This document shows, piece by piece, positions 47,174 to 56,661 of a stretch of DNA of 64,000 nt. The notes beneath the pieces were generated by a model that was not told the DNA's origin, searched no databases, and saw nothing but the letters and a program-made list of their open reading frames with translations. A program made the translations under genes and the position numbers. The DNA comes from an uncultured Dorea sp. (GTDB lineage Bacteria; Bacillota; Clostridia; Lachnospirales; Lachnospiraceae), in the NCBI GenBank assembly GCA_934307335.1, contig CAKRCL010000002.1:15265-79264 (forward strand), given 5' to 3'. Each line of letters begins with the position of its first letter. The first letter of the stretch is position 1.

Positions 47174-48787
47174 ATGGCAGTAAAATACGTATTTGTTACA
47201 GGCGGTGTCGTATCAGGACTTGGAAAAGGCATCACTGCTGCATCTCTTGGTCGTTTGCTGAAAGCTCGCGGCTACACGGTAACGATGCAGAAATTTGACC
47301 CTTATATCAATATTGATCCAGGTACTATGAACCCGGTACAGCACGGTGAAGTATTCGTAACTGATGACGGAACCGAGACAGACCTTGACCTCGGTCACTA
47401 TGAACGTTTTATCGATGAAAGTCTCGGTAAAAATTCCAACGTCACAACCGGGAAAGTCTACTGGTCGGTACTTCAAAAAGAACGTCGAGGAGATTTCGGT
47501 GGAGGAACTGTACAAGTTATTCCTCATATCACCAACGAGATTAAATCCCGTTTCTATCGCAACCCTGCTGCTGAAGACACAGAAGTTGCAATTATTGAAG
47601 TTGGCGGAACTGTTGGAGATATTGAAAGCCAACCATTTTTAGAGGCCATTCGTCAATTTCAACATGAAAAAGGACATGACAATGTAATTTTAATTCATGT
47701 TACATTAATTCCTTACCTGAAAGCATCTCAAGAGATGAAAACAAAACCAACACAAGCTAGTGTAAAAGAACTGCAGGGCATGGGAATTCAACCGGATATC
47801 CTTGTATGTCGTTCTGAATATCCACTGGGAACAGGGATTAAAGATAAACTTGCTCTGTTTTGTAATGTTCCTGCAAATCATGTATTGCAGAATCTGGACG
47901 TTGAATATTTATATGAAGCTCCACTTGCAATGGAAGAAGAACATCTAGCCCAGGTAGTATGCGAATGCTTACACTTAAATTGTCCGGAACCAGATTTAAA
48001 AGACTGGAAAGAGATGGTGAACTATCTGCGAAATCCAAACACAGAAGTAACCGTTGCACTTGTCGGAAAATACACACAACTTCATGATGCTTATATCAGT
48101 GTTGTAGAAGCACTCAAACATGGCGGAATCTTTAGTCGTGCAACTGTAAATATTAAATGGGTTGATTCTGAACTGGTAACTGCAGATAATGTTGATGAAA
48201 TTCTTGGCGATGTCAGCGGAATTCTTGTTCCAGGTGGTTTTGGTAATCGTGGAATTGACGGTATGCTTGAAGCAATCAAATATGCTCGCACACACAATAT
48301 CCCATTCCTGGGGCTTTGCCTTGGAATGCAGTTATCCATCGTTGAATTTGCAAGAGACGTCATTGGATATAATGATGCTCACAGCGCTGAATTAGATCCA
48401 GATACTACACATCCGGTCATCCATATCATGCCAGAACAAATTGATGTAGAAAATATCGGTGGAACATTAAGACTTGGCTCTTACCCGTGTATTTTAAATA
48501 AAGACTCCAAAGCATATAAGCTTTACGGATCTGAGGAAATTCAGGAACGCCACCGTCATCGTTATGAGGTGAATAATGATTACCGTGATGTACTGACTCA
48601 AAATGGTATGCTATTGTCCGGACTATCTCCAGATGGGCGTATTGTAGAAATGGTCGAGATTCCAGAACATCCTTGGTTTATTGCAACTCAGGCTCATCCT
48701 GAATTAAAATCCCGTCCAAACAGACCACATCCTTTATTCCGTGGGTTTATAGAAGCTTCTTTAGAATATCAAAAAGAGCATCATTAA
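47174..48787 (+). CDS. pyrG: CTP synthase
   Basis: A 537-residue amidotransferase that makes CTP from UTP using glutamine. The N-terminal synthetase domain begins [26 protein letters not shown] and includes [13 protein letters not shown]. The C-terminal glutaminase has the nucleophile in FLGLCLGMQ (about 380) and the His-Glu pair in [22 protein letters not shown] precedes the ATG. It ends at a perfect hairpin. Confidence 0.97.
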   Translation: MAVKYVFVTGGVVSGLGKGITAASLGRLLKARGYTVTMQKFDPYINIDPGTMNPVQHGEVFVTDDGTETDLDLGHYERFIDESLGKNSNVTTGKVYWSVLQKERRGDFGGGTVQVIPHITNEIKSRFYRNPAAEDTEVAIIEVGGTVGDIESQPFLEAIRQFQHEKGHDNVILIHVTLIPYLKASQEMKTKPTQASVKELQGMGIQPDILVCRSEYPLGTGIKDKLALFCNVPANHVLQNLDVEYLYEAPLAMEEEHLAQVVCECLHLNCPEPDLKDWKEMVNYLRNPNTEVTVALVGKYTQLHDAYISVVEALKHGGIFSRATVNIKWVDSELVTADNVDEILGDVSGILVPGGFGNRGIDGMLEAIKYARTHNIPFLGLCLGMQLSIVEFARDVIGYNDAHSAELDPDTTHPVIHIMPEQIDVENIGGTLRLGSYPCILNKDSKAYKLYGSEEIQERHRHRYEVNNDYRDVLTQNGMLLSGLSPDGRIVEMVEIPEHPWFIATQAHPELKSRPNRPHPLFRGFIEASLEYQKEHH

Positions 48788-48803
48788 AATAATATCTATA
48801 TAA

Positions 48804-48833
48804 AAAACAGGTGGAATAAAATCCACCTGTTTT
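48804..48833. terminator. Bidirectional terminator between pyrG and the acyl-CoA ligase gene
   Basis: AAAACAGGTGGA and TCCACCTGTTTT form a perfect 12-base stem with a 6-base loop between convergent genes. Confidence 0.88.
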
Positions 48834-48850
48834 TTAATCGAAAATAATAT

Positions 48851-50494
48851 TTATTTTATCTCTACCTGATTCTGTGCGGCTACCAAATGTGCGGCACCAT
48901 ATTTTTCACGTAGTTTTGGTTTTTCAATCTTTCCTGTCGGGTTTCTTGGAACCTTCGCGAAAATCAACTTACGAGGACGCTTATATCTAGGAAGTTTTTT
49001 ACAAAATTCATCAATCTCCTCTTCTGTGCAATTTTCACCCGGTTTTAATTCAATGATTGCCGCTGAGATTTCTCCAAGTCTATGATCCGGAAGTCCGATA
49101 ACCGCAACATCCAAAATCTTGTTATTCGTACGCAAGAAATCTTCAATCTGTACCGGATAAATATTCTCACCACCACTGATGATAACATCTTTCTTACGGT
49201 CTACCAGATAAATAAATCCATCCTCATCTTCCATAGCCATATCACCTGTATATAACCATCCATCATGCAAGACTTCAGCTGTTGCTTTTTCATCTTTATA
49301 ATAACAGGTCATGACACCCGGCCCTTTGACCGCAAGCTCTCCAGTCTCACCACGAGTTACTGTATCACCATTTTCATCGATAATCTTTGTCTCCCATCCA
49401 AATCCTGCCTTACCAATTGCACCGACCTTCTCAATATTATCTAATCCAAGGTGTACACAGCCTGGTCCAATTGATTCACTCAATCCATAATTTGTATCAT
49501 ACTTATGATTCGGGAAATATTCTTTCCAATGGTGAATCAGACTTGGTGGTACCGGCTGCGCACCAATATGCATTAATCTCCACTGTTCCAAGTCATAATC
49601 CTTCAAATCCACATCACCATTATCAATAGCTAATAACAAATCTTGAGCCCACGGTACCAGAAGCCATACAATTGTACATTTTTCCTCGGAAACTGCACGA
49701 AGAATTGTCTTTGGATTCGTTCCTTTCAAAAGAACAGCTTTACCACCGGTCAAAAGACTTCCGAACCAATGCATCTTTGCTCCTGTATGATAAAGAGGCG
49801 GAATGCAAAGAAACACATCATCTTTTGTCTGTCCATGATGATTCTGCTCCACTCTCGCTGCATGCATCAACGATTCATGATTATGTAAAATAGCTTTCGG
49901 AAAACCAGTTGTTCCTGATGAGAAATAAATCGCTGCATCATCCTCATCTACAATATCAATCTTTGGAGACTGACTGGAACAATTCGCTGTGTGTGCTGTA
50001 TAATCCTCTGCAAATCCAGGGCATCCATCTCCGACAAAATACAACAATCTTCCTCTTCCGATATCGTCTGCAATCTCCTCTACACGACCTATAAACTCAG
50101 GTCCAAATACAAGAATATCTACATCTGCCAGTCCTACACAATACTTAATTTCATCTGCAGAATAACGAAAATTCAAAGGGACTGCAAGTGCTCCTGTCTT
50201 CAAAATCCCAAAATAAATCGGAAGCCACTCCAGACAATTCATCAATAATATTCCGACTTTGTCACCTTTCTGGACTCCACGCTCCAAAAGCAAATTTGCA
50301 AATCGATTCGCCTTTTCATTAAATACATTCCATGTAATCTCACGTCTGTAATAAGGTGCACGAGATGGCTCGATCAAGTCAAATTCCTTCCAGGTACTTC
50401 TCTTTGTCTCTGGCATCTCTGGATTAATCTCCACCAGACAGACATCGTCACCATATAATCGGCAATTCTTCTCCAAAATATCCGTAATAGGCAT
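48851..50494 (-). CDS. AMP-binding acyl-CoA ligase family protein
   Basis: A 547-residue member of the class I adenylate-forming enzymes, which activate a carboxylic acid as an acyl-AMP and pass it to CoA. The P-loop is YFSSGTTGFPKA (about 210), followed by GLSES, WLYTGDMA, DRKKDVIISGGENIYP and the C-terminal lysine region PTGKIEKPKLR. The acid substrate is unknown; short- or medium-chain acyl or carnitine-type ligases are nearest in general form. ATG 50494 has AAAGGGGA upstream and is preferred, but ATG 50551 is possible. It stands alone. Confidence 0.8.
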   Translation of the reverse strand: MPITDILEKNCRLYGDDVCLVEINPEMPETKRSTWKEFDLIEPSRAPYYRREITWNVFNEKANRFANLLLERGVQKGDKVGILLMNCLEWLPIYFGILKTGALAVPLNFRYSADEIKYCVGLADVDILVFGPEFIGRVEEIADDIGRGRLLYFVGDGCPGFAEDYTAHTANCSSQSPKIDIVDEDDAAIYFSSGTTGFPKAILHNHESLMHAARVEQNHHGQTKDDVFLCIPPLYHTGAKMHWFGSLLTGGKAVLLKGTNPKTILRAVSEEKCTIVWLLVPWAQDLLLAIDNGDVDLKDYDLEQWRLMHIGAQPVPPSLIHHWKEYFPNHKYDTNYGLSESIGPGCVHLGLDNIEKVGAIGKAGFGWETKIIDENGDTVTRGETGELAVKGPGVMTCYYKDEKATAEVLHDGWLYTGDMAMEDEDGFIYLVDRKKDVIISGGENIYPVQIEDFLRTNNKILDVAVIGLPDHRLGEISAAIIELKPGENCTEEEIDEFCKKLPRYKRPRKLIFAKVPRNPTGKIEKPKLREKYGAAHLVAAQNQVEIK

Positions 50495-50646
50495 CGCTAA
50501 TCTTCCCCTTTCCAGCTCAAAGTTCCATTTTGGGTCGACAATTTCAAGCATAATTTCTTTAGAGCTTCGACGCTTTAACGCTTTTACCTAATAAAGCATA
50601 TCATATCGGATTTTTCTCAAATTGTCAATGCTTCCAGACTAATCTT

Positions 50647-51531
50647 CTATACAATTTCAGCTTCAGAACTTTCCTCATAATATTTAATCAATGCCTGCGT
50701 TCCCAAGTCTCCATACCCTTCTGCTTCCAGAATCTCATAATTTGCAAGTGCCTGACTGAGCACATCTAAATTTAACTCAGACTGATTTGCCTCAATCAGT
50801 GCAATCTTCATATCTTTGATAAAATGCTTCATAAAAAATCCTGGTGCAAAATCTTCATGTAGAATTTTTTCTCCAAAGAAATCTAACTGCTTACTTCCTG
50901 CTGCTCCAGTTGCTACAGATTTCAATACAGTCTCACAATCAAGCCCCTTTGCTTTCGCATAACTCAGTGCCTCGCAAAGCCCCGACATTGTCCCTGCAAT
51001 CATAATCTGATTTACCATCTTTGCATGCTGTCCACAGCCAGCACTACCCTGATAATTAATATTGGTACCCATAGCTTCAAATAGCGGCATACAAGCCTCA
51101 TAATCCTCTTTCTCTCCACCAACCAAAATGGATAATGTACCCGCCTTTGCCCCGGTATCGCCTCCTGTTACAGGCGCATCTATTACATGGAATCCCTTTT
51201 TCGTTCCTTCTTCATAAATCTTCTTAGAAAGCATAGGACTGGTTGTTGTCATATCAATCAAATACATTCCTTCTGATGCCTGATCCATAATATTACCTTC
51301 ATCAAAATATACTTCTTCTACATCTTGCGGAAATCCAACCATAGTAATCACTGCTTCACTTACTTTTACACAATCTCCAATTGTCTCATGGAAAATAGCA
51401 CCTTCCTCTATTACATCATCAACCTTACTCTTTGTTCTGGCATAGATATGCAATTCAAATCCTGCCTTCATAAGATTTCTCACCATAGATTTCCCCATGA
51501 TTCCAACCCCGATAAATCCAATTTTTTTCAT
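50647..51531 (-). CDS. NAD(P)-dependent beta-hydroxyacid dehydrogenase
   Basis: A 294-residue enzyme of the 3-hydroxyisobutyrate dehydrogenase/tartronate semialdehyde reductase family. The N-terminal Rossmann motif is GFIGVGIMGKSMVRNL. The substrate loop is DAPVTGGDTGAKAGTLSILVGG (about 115-136), and the catalytic lysine lies in GCGQHAKMVNQIMIAG (about 170). The substrate cannot be assigned; tartronate semialdehyde, 3-hydroxyisobutyrate or similar acids are candidates. ATG 51531 follows AGGAG. It is divergent from the lipoprotein gene. Confidence 0.85.
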   Translation of the reverse strand: MKKIGFIGVGIMGKSMVRNLMKAGFELHIYARTKSKVDDVIEEGAIFHETIGDCVKVSEAVITMVGFPQDVEEVYFDEGNIMDQASEGMYLIDMTTTSPMLSKKIYEEGTKKGFHVIDAPVTGGDTGAKAGTLSILVGGEKEDYEACMPLFEAMGTNINYQGSAGCGQHAKMVNQIMIAGTMSGLCEALSYAKAKGLDCETVLKSVATGAAGSKQLDFFGEKILHEDFAPGFFMKHFIKDMKIALIEANQSELNLDVLSQALANYEILEAEGYGDLGTQALIKYYEESSEAEIV

Positions 51532-51668
51532 GTCTTTTCTCCTGTTCTTTTTTAATAAATATATTTCTTTTAGAATACGCCCTAAGCCATACAAAGTCAA
51601 TTCTCTTCACATATCTGTGATTCCACGAATATATTATATAACATAGAAATTCTTCCATGGAGGCTTAT

Positions 51669-52715
51669 ATGAAAAAGCGTATTTCTGCACTTGTTTTACT
51701 TCTAACTATATCTGTCACTTCTCTCGTCGCATGTACCTTACCAAAAGAAACCATATCAGATACAACCAACACAGAAAAAAATGCTTTAAAAGATAAAAAA
51801 ACTTTAGTACCCGTAACACTCAACGAAGTCGCACATTCCATCTTTTATGCACCAATGTATGTTGCTATTGAAGAGGGATATTTTTCAGAAAATGGAATTG
51901 ATTTGACTCTTATTACCGGATTTGGAGCAGATAAAACCATGACCGCTGTCATTTCTGGAAATGCAGATATCGGATTCATGGGTTCCGAAGCTTCTATCTA
52001 TACTTATAATGAAGGTGCCAATGATTATGTTATAAACTTTGCCCAGCTTACCCAAAGGGCTGGAAACTTTCTCATTGCACGAGAAAAAATGCCCGATTTT
52101 AAATGGGCAGATTTGAAAACACAAAAAGTTCTTGGCGGTCGAAAAGGTGGCATGCCCGAAATGGTATTTGAATATATTTTAAAGCAAAATGGAATGGATC
52201 CGACAAAAGATCTGACTATAGACCAAAGTATTGATTTTGGCTCTACAGGTGCCGCTTTTGCAGAAGGGAATGGTGATTTCACTATTGAATTCGAACCAAG
52301 TGCAACAACCCTTGAAAAAGAAAATAAGGGATATGTTGTAGCTTCTCTCGGCACAGACAGCGGATATGTTCCTTACACTGCATTTTCAGCAAAGAAAAGT
52401 TATATAGAAAAAAATTCAGATGTAATTCAAAAATTTACAGACGCCTTGCAAAAAGGAATGAATTATGTACAAAATCATACACCTGAAGAAATTGCCAAAA
52501 TAATAGAGCCGCAATTCAAAGAGACTGACTTAAAGACAATCGAAACTATTGTAAGTCGTTATTATAAACAGGATACTTGGAAAGATAATTTGATATTTGA
52601 AGAAAAAAGTTTTGAACTCTTACAGGATATTTTAGAAAGTGCAGATGAACTGACCGACCGTGCTCCATACGAAAATTTAGTAATAACAAAATTTGCAGAA
52701 AATGCAATAAAATAA
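51669..52715 (+). CDS. ABC transporter substrate-binding lipoprotein (NMT1/SsuA-like)
   Basis: A 348-residue lipoprotein with signal peptide and lipobox VTSLVAC (Cys at about residue 22). The mature part is a periplasmic-binding fold of the NMT1/THI5/SsuA type: FYAPMYVAIEEGYFSENGIDLTLITGFGADKTMTAVISGNADIGFMG (about 58-105). Family members bind thiamine precursors, sulfonates, nitrate or similar compounds. No permease or ATPase gene is adjacent, so it is an orphan receptor here. ATG 51669 follows GGAGG. The gene ends in a double hairpin. Confidence 0.85.
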   Translation: MKKRISALVLLLTISVTSLVACTLPKETISDTTNTEKNALKDKKTLVPVTLNEVAHSIFYAPMYVAIEEGYFSENGIDLTLITGFGADKTMTAVISGNADIGFMGSEASIYTYNEGANDYVINFAQLTQRAGNFLIAREKMPDFKWADLKTQKVLGGRKGGMPEMVFEYILKQNGMDPTKDLTIDQSIDFGSTGAAFAEGNGDFTIEFEPSATTLEKENKGYVVASLGTDSGYVPYTAFSAKKSYIEKNSDVIQKFTDALQKGMNYVQNHTPEEIAKIIEPQFKETDLKTIETIVSRYYKQDTWKDNLIFEEKSFELLQDILESADELTDRAPYENLVITKFAENAIK

Positions 52716-52746
52716 ATCTTGTAAATACTATTCAATTTTAAATTTT

Positions 52747-52820
52747 TCACTTTTAGCTCGATAATTACAGCAAATTACCGGGCTAAAAGTGAGAAATGGA
52801 ACACCGTTTTCCATTTTTTC
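52747..52820 (+). terminator. Two successive hairpins after the lipoprotein gene
   Basis: TCACTTTTAGCTCG pairs with CGGGCTAAAAGTGA (52747-52792). Then AATGGAA pairs with TTCCATT followed by TTTTTC (52795-52820). The second has the form of an intrinsic terminator. Confidence 0.7.
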
Positions 52821-52885
52821 ATATTGCACAATTTTTTCTCGCTTTTTTCATTGTTTTCGTATATAATAAACACTATGGTTATGTT

Positions 52886-52897
52886 TAAGCGTGCTTA
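52886..52897. promoter_or_regulatory. Operator-like palindrome TAAGCGTGCTTA before the first TetR gene
   Basis: It differs by one base from the two palindromes in the betaine reductase promoter (58047 and 58087). It lies 25 bases before the TetR start and about 20 bases after a TATAAT at 52862-52867, where a bound repressor would block transcription. This suggests autoregulation. Confidence 0.7.
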
Positions 52898-52922
52898 GCT
52901 TAATTATACTAGGAGGGGTTTT

Positions 52923-53606
52923 ATGCAACAAAAAGAGCGTAAACAAATGTATCGGCAACAAACTATGAGTTATTTTATCAATGCAGCACTTGAAATTATC
53001 GAAGAAGAAGGTATAGACAGCCTATCCATCCGTAAAACAGCTGAAAAAGCTGGATATAATAGTGCAACTTTATATCATTATTTTTCAGATTTTGAAGAAC
53101 TGAGAATTTTCACAGCTATGAAATATCTAGATCAATATGCCAAGGATTTACCATCTTATTTAAGACAAGCCAATCGACCACTTGAAAAATATTTAAAAGT
53201 CTGGGAGTGTTTTTGCCTTCATTCTTTTTCATATCCTGATATTTTCTGGCTGTTATTTTTCAAACACGCAGACACAAACTGGGATTTTTCCTATTATTTT
53301 CATGCATACTATGACATTTTTCCAGAAAGTTGGAGCGAAGAAACTTCCACTTACAAATCTATGCTCTCTTCTTCTAACTTTTCTGAACGCGAATTTTTAT
53401 CTTTAACTGATTCCTTAAGCAAAGAACAAATCACTCTTCCAAAGTCGGATATTTATAATTTAGCAACTATGAATATTATGCTTTATCGAGGTATGTTAGA
53501 AACACTGCGTGAGGATTCTGAGTATCTTAAAGTTGAAGAAGCAACTGCGACCACACTTTCATTTATTCGCAGAGCACTAGCTTCTTATGGTATCCATTTA
53601 GACTAA
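52923..53606 (+). CDS. TetR/AcrR-type regulator of the betaine reductase module
   Basis: A 227-residue regulator. Residues 10-58 form the TetR helix-turn-helix (ALEIIEEEGIDSLSIRKTAEKAGYNSATLYHYFSDFEEL). The C-terminal ligand domain is aromatic-rich and similar in layout to the second TetR of this window (FP-sW/IN-E ... ML, then ATMNIMLYRG), so the two are probably paralogs. The gene converges on the transporter-reductase operon. It shares a palindromic operator with that operon's promoter, so it likely represses both until a ligand binds. That ligand may be betaine or a related compound, but this is inferred. Confidence 0.85.
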   Translation: MQQKERKQMYRQQTMSYFINAALEIIEEEGIDSLSIRKTAEKAGYNSATLYHYFSDFEELRIFTAMKYLDQYAKDLPSYLRQANRPLEKYLKVWECFCLHSFSYPDIFWLLFFKHADTNWDFSYYFHAYYDIFPESWSEETSTYKSMLSSSNFSEREFLSLTDSLSKEQITLPKSDIYNLATMNIMLYRGMLETLREDSEYLKVEEATATTLSFIRRALASYGIHLD

Positions 53607-53654
53607 TATCTGTTGGGAACTAACCTCATAAACTTTTTATATTTCATGTATTAC

Positions 53655-53723
53655 AAAAGAGAGAATCTCGTAATTTATGACTTTTTCACAAAATCATGTT
53701 TGTTTTACGAAATTCTCTCTTTT
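53655..53723. terminator. Bidirectional terminator between TetR and the BCCT transporter
   Basis: AAAAGAGAGAATCTCGTAA pairs with TTACGAAATTCTCTCTTTT with one mismatch around a 31-base loop, between convergent genes. Confidence 0.8.
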
Positions 53724-53755
53724 AGTTCTATGCAATTTTTATAAAATTACTAATT

Positions 53756-55252
53756 TTACATTTTTTCTTCTTTTAAGACCTTCACGAACGAAGCAAGTGC
53801 TCCGAACATTACAAAGATAAACAAAAATGCTGCTACCAGTGAAATAGTCTGAAGCGGTTTTAATCCTCCTGCCATTAAAAGTCCTACTGCCATTACTGAC
53901 TGGATAACTCCCCAAAGAATCTTTCTGCTATTCGGAGGGTTGATTGCACCGTCTGTTGATAACATAGACAATACATATACTCCTGAGTTTGCAGATGTTA
54001 CAAAGAATGCACATAAGGATACTAATGCTACCAGTGATAAGATAAATCCAAGTGGATACTCTCCCAGCACTACGAAAAGGCCTACCTCTGGTGATGCCAC
54101 TGCAGCCTGAAGTTTTTCAATTGCCATAAGCCCCTTTTCTCCAAGGTTGATACCAAGGTTTCCAAATACGGCACCCCACAAACAAGAAGCAATTGTAGGT
54201 ACAAGTACTACACCAAGTACAAATTCTCTGATTGTACGACCTTTGGAGATACGTGCTACGAACACTCCAACAAATGGTGCCCATGCAATGAACCATGCCC
54301 AGTAAAACAGTCTCCAGCTTCCAAACCAGCTATTATCACTATAAGAATTAATCTTAAGTGCAGTTGGAATAAAGTTACCGATATACTGACCCATACCATT
54401 TACAAATGCATTTAAAGTCTCTACCTTTGGTCCTACTATAAAGCATACTACCAAAAGTCCGATTGCAACATAAAGGTTTGTATCAGAAATAATCTTAATT
54501 CCTTTATCCAGCCCGGATACTGCGGATCCAATATAAAGAAATGATACAATTATAATAATAATAATTTCGACTACTAAATTGATTGGGACACCAAATAAAT
54601 AATTAAATCCTGCGTTAATCTGCAATGTTCCAAGTCCAAGAGATGTTACAACTCCTGCAACTGTAGCAAATACACCGAGGATATCAACAACTTTACCAAG
54701 CCAGCCGTTTGCAAGCTTTTCGCCAATCAAAGGTTCAAGCATAACACTTAACAATCCTTTTTTGTTCTTACGGAACATAAAGTATGCAAGTGCCAGACCG
54801 ATAACAGCATAATTGGCCCATGGCAAGATTCCCCAATGCATAAAGAAGTTCTCAAATGCAAAATCTGCTGAAGCCTGTGTTGCTGCCTCAATTCCGGCAG
54901 GTGGATTGAGATAATAAGTTAATGGCTCTGCCACTCCCCAGAATACCAATCCAACACCCATTCCACAACCGAACAAAAGACCAAACCAAGTCATATTGCT
55001 ATATTCTGGTCTGGAATCATCACTTCCCAGACGAATCTTTCCATACTTACTAAATGCAAAATATACAATAAAGCCAAAGAATATAATCATAGAAATCAGA
55101 TATAACCATCCGAAATCAGTAGTCAAAACCTTAAATGCTGCATTGGCTACTACTGTGAAACTATCGTTTAATGCAACTGACCATACAGCCATGACACCAA
55201 CAATAATCAGTGATACATAAAAAACTGTATTCTTACCTTTCTTTTCTCCCAT
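53756..55252 (-). CDS. BCCT family transporter, probably for glycine betaine
   Basis: A 498-residue transporter with about twelve membrane helices of the betaine/choline/carnitine family. GCGMGVGLVFWGVAEPLTYYLNPP (about 92-115) lies on the substrate path, and the TM8 signature WAWFIAWAPFVGVFVARISKGRTIREF lies near 312-338. It is the last gene of the grdI-grdH-transporter operon and should supply the reductase with substrate. ATG 55252 has AAGGAG 8 bases upstream. The short N-terminus lacks the long osmosensing extensions of BetP, fitting a catabolic role. Confidence 0.88.
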   Translation of the reverse strand: MGEKKGKNTVFYVSLIIVGVMAVWSVALNDSFTVVANAAFKVLTTDFGWLYLISMIIFFGFIVYFAFSKYGKIRLGSDDSRPEYSNMTWFGLLFGCGMGVGLVFWGVAEPLTYYLNPPAGIEAATQASADFAFENFFMHWGILPWANYAVIGLALAYFMFRKNKKGLLSVMLEPLIGEKLANGWLGKVVDILGVFATVAGVVTSLGLGTLQINAGFNYLFGVPINLVVEIIIIIIVSFLYIGSAVSGLDKGIKIISDTNLYVAIGLLVVCFIVGPKVETLNAFVNGMGQYIGNFIPTALKINSYSDNSWFGSWRLFYWAWFIAWAPFVGVFVARISKGRTIREFVLGVVLVPTIASCLWGAVFGNLGINLGEKGLMAIEKLQAAVASPEVGLFVVLGEYPLGFILSLVALVSLCAFFVTSANSGVYVLSMLSTDGAINPPNSRKILWGVIQSVMAVGLLMAGGLKPLQTISLVAAFLFIFVMFGALASFVKVLKEEKM

Positions 55253-55292
55253 ATTCAATTCTCCTTCATCAAACTAAGTCAGATATAGTAGT

Positions 55293-55316
55293 GGGCAGAT
55301 GTATAACCATCTGCCC
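55293..55316 (-). promoter_or_regulatory. Hairpin between the selenoprotein gene and the BCCT gene
   Basis: GGGCAGATG and CATCTGCCC form a perfect 9-base stem with a 6-base loop, 26 bases after the reductase stop. It has no strong T-run, so it may cause partial termination or protect the 3' end. A similar hairpin occupies the same place in the second module. Confidence 0.6.
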
Positions 55317-55342
55317 GTTCACTCTAAATCATCGAACAGTTA

Positions 55343-56647
55343 TCATACTTTAAATACTGTCTGCTCTTTAATATCTGTTGCCAGAGATTCCAGAGCAACT
55401 TTTGTTCTGTGATAACGTAATTTCCACTGCTCTTCCTTCGGAGTATCAGGATCTCCAAGTGGATAAGGAATAGAAATTGTAGGTACGATTCTATTAGATC
55501 CTACTGTCTTAGCTACAGGCACCAGATTACACATCTGTACGATTGGGAAACCAGCCTTCTCAACCTCTTTTACCATCGTTGCACCGCAACGTGTACAGGT
55601 ACCTCAAGTACTAACCATGATAACACCATCAACATGATCTTCCTGAAGATATGGAATGATTTCTTTTGCCATTCTGGCAGCCTCTGCCTCAGTTGTTCCT
55701 GTTCCTACTGTTGTATAGAAATATGGATGGAGGCTTCCATAAACTCCCTCTTTTTCTAATACTTTCAGTGCATCAATCGGAGTAATAACGTTTGGATCTG
55801 CGTCTGCTGCTGCAGGGTCAAATCCAGCATGAATTGTCTTGAACTCTCCACCTTTTAACCGCTCCATATTTGACACATCATAACGTCCCCAACGTGTTGC
55901 AGATGCTGACTGAATATGATCCGGATTATCTACAGGTACAATACCTCCTGTATTTAACAATGCAATTCTTGCTTTAGATAAATCTTTAATAGCCGGAGCA
56001 ATCGGAACACGATCTAACTTCGGAATAGGAAGCTCTGTCTGGAATGGCTGACCATTCAACTTTTTAACAAGCATATCAATCATACGCTCATAAGCCGGTT
56101 TTCCATCTGCAAGCCATACCTGATGACGGATTCCTCTTGGGAAATATCCTTCTTCATCTGCCGCTCCTACTGGTTCACCTGCAAGAAGTTTATTTGCAAT
56201 GTTAGCCATTGCCTTAACATCTTGTTTCATCTTAGACGCAATGTTTCCGCCTTTTAAGATATACATATCTTTTTTGAACATATCTACACCCGGAGTCTCT
56301 TCATTCATAGAAGTTACAACCGGTACACCAAATTTTTCTTTTACTGCCTTACAGATAGTTCCACATGCAACGGTATAACGACCTGCCTGGAATGCTGGTC
56401 CTGCAAGGAAAATATCGAATTCTTTATCTTCCAACATAGCAAGAATCTTAGCTACTGCATCATCCGTATTTGTACCTATATAGTTGTCACCACAGATAAT
56501 TGTATGTGTAACATCTGCATTTAACTCTTTTTCTAACTGCATTGCCGGTCCAATCTGACCTTCATGAATTTCAGGTTCAATACCAGCTTTTTCTTCTCCA
56601 CCAATCTGACCGAAGAACTGATTAATATATAAGATTGCTTTTTTCAT
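55343..56647 (-). CDS. grdH: Betaine reductase selenoprotein B subunit (GrdH type), Sec348 by UGA
   Basis: A 434-residue subunit of amine reductase component B. The frame is interrupted only by UGA at 55604-55606, which is read as selenocysteine 348 in the family motif ST-U-GTCTRCGATMVKE; the protein continues for 87 residues to 55343. The opening MKKAILYINQFFGQIGGEEKA and CGDNYIG are typical. The selenol takes part in reductive cleavage of the substrate C-N bond, passing a carboxymethyl group to selenoprotein A. A hairpin after the UGA acts as SECIS. ATG 56647 has AAGGAGG 9 bases upstream and lies 14 bases after grdI. Betaine specificity is inferred from the neighbours. Confidence 0.88.
55577..55606 (-). 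promoter_or_regulatory. Selenocysteine codon and bacterial SECIS-like hairpin of grdH
   Basis: After UGA (55604-55606) come 12 bases, then CGTTGC-GGT-GCAACG, a perfect 6-base stem with a GGU loop, about 21 bases from the UGA. This fits SelB-binding SECIS geometry. The same 15 bases occur in the second selenoprotein gene. Confidence 0.8.
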
Positions 56648-56661
56648 CGTCATTGCCCTCC

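Noticed and set aside
55604-55606. In-frame TGA splitting the first reductase gene into two frames, as in a pseudogene
   Set aside because: The codon sits in the known selenocysteine motif, the frame is open on both sides, and a SECIS-like hairpin follows.
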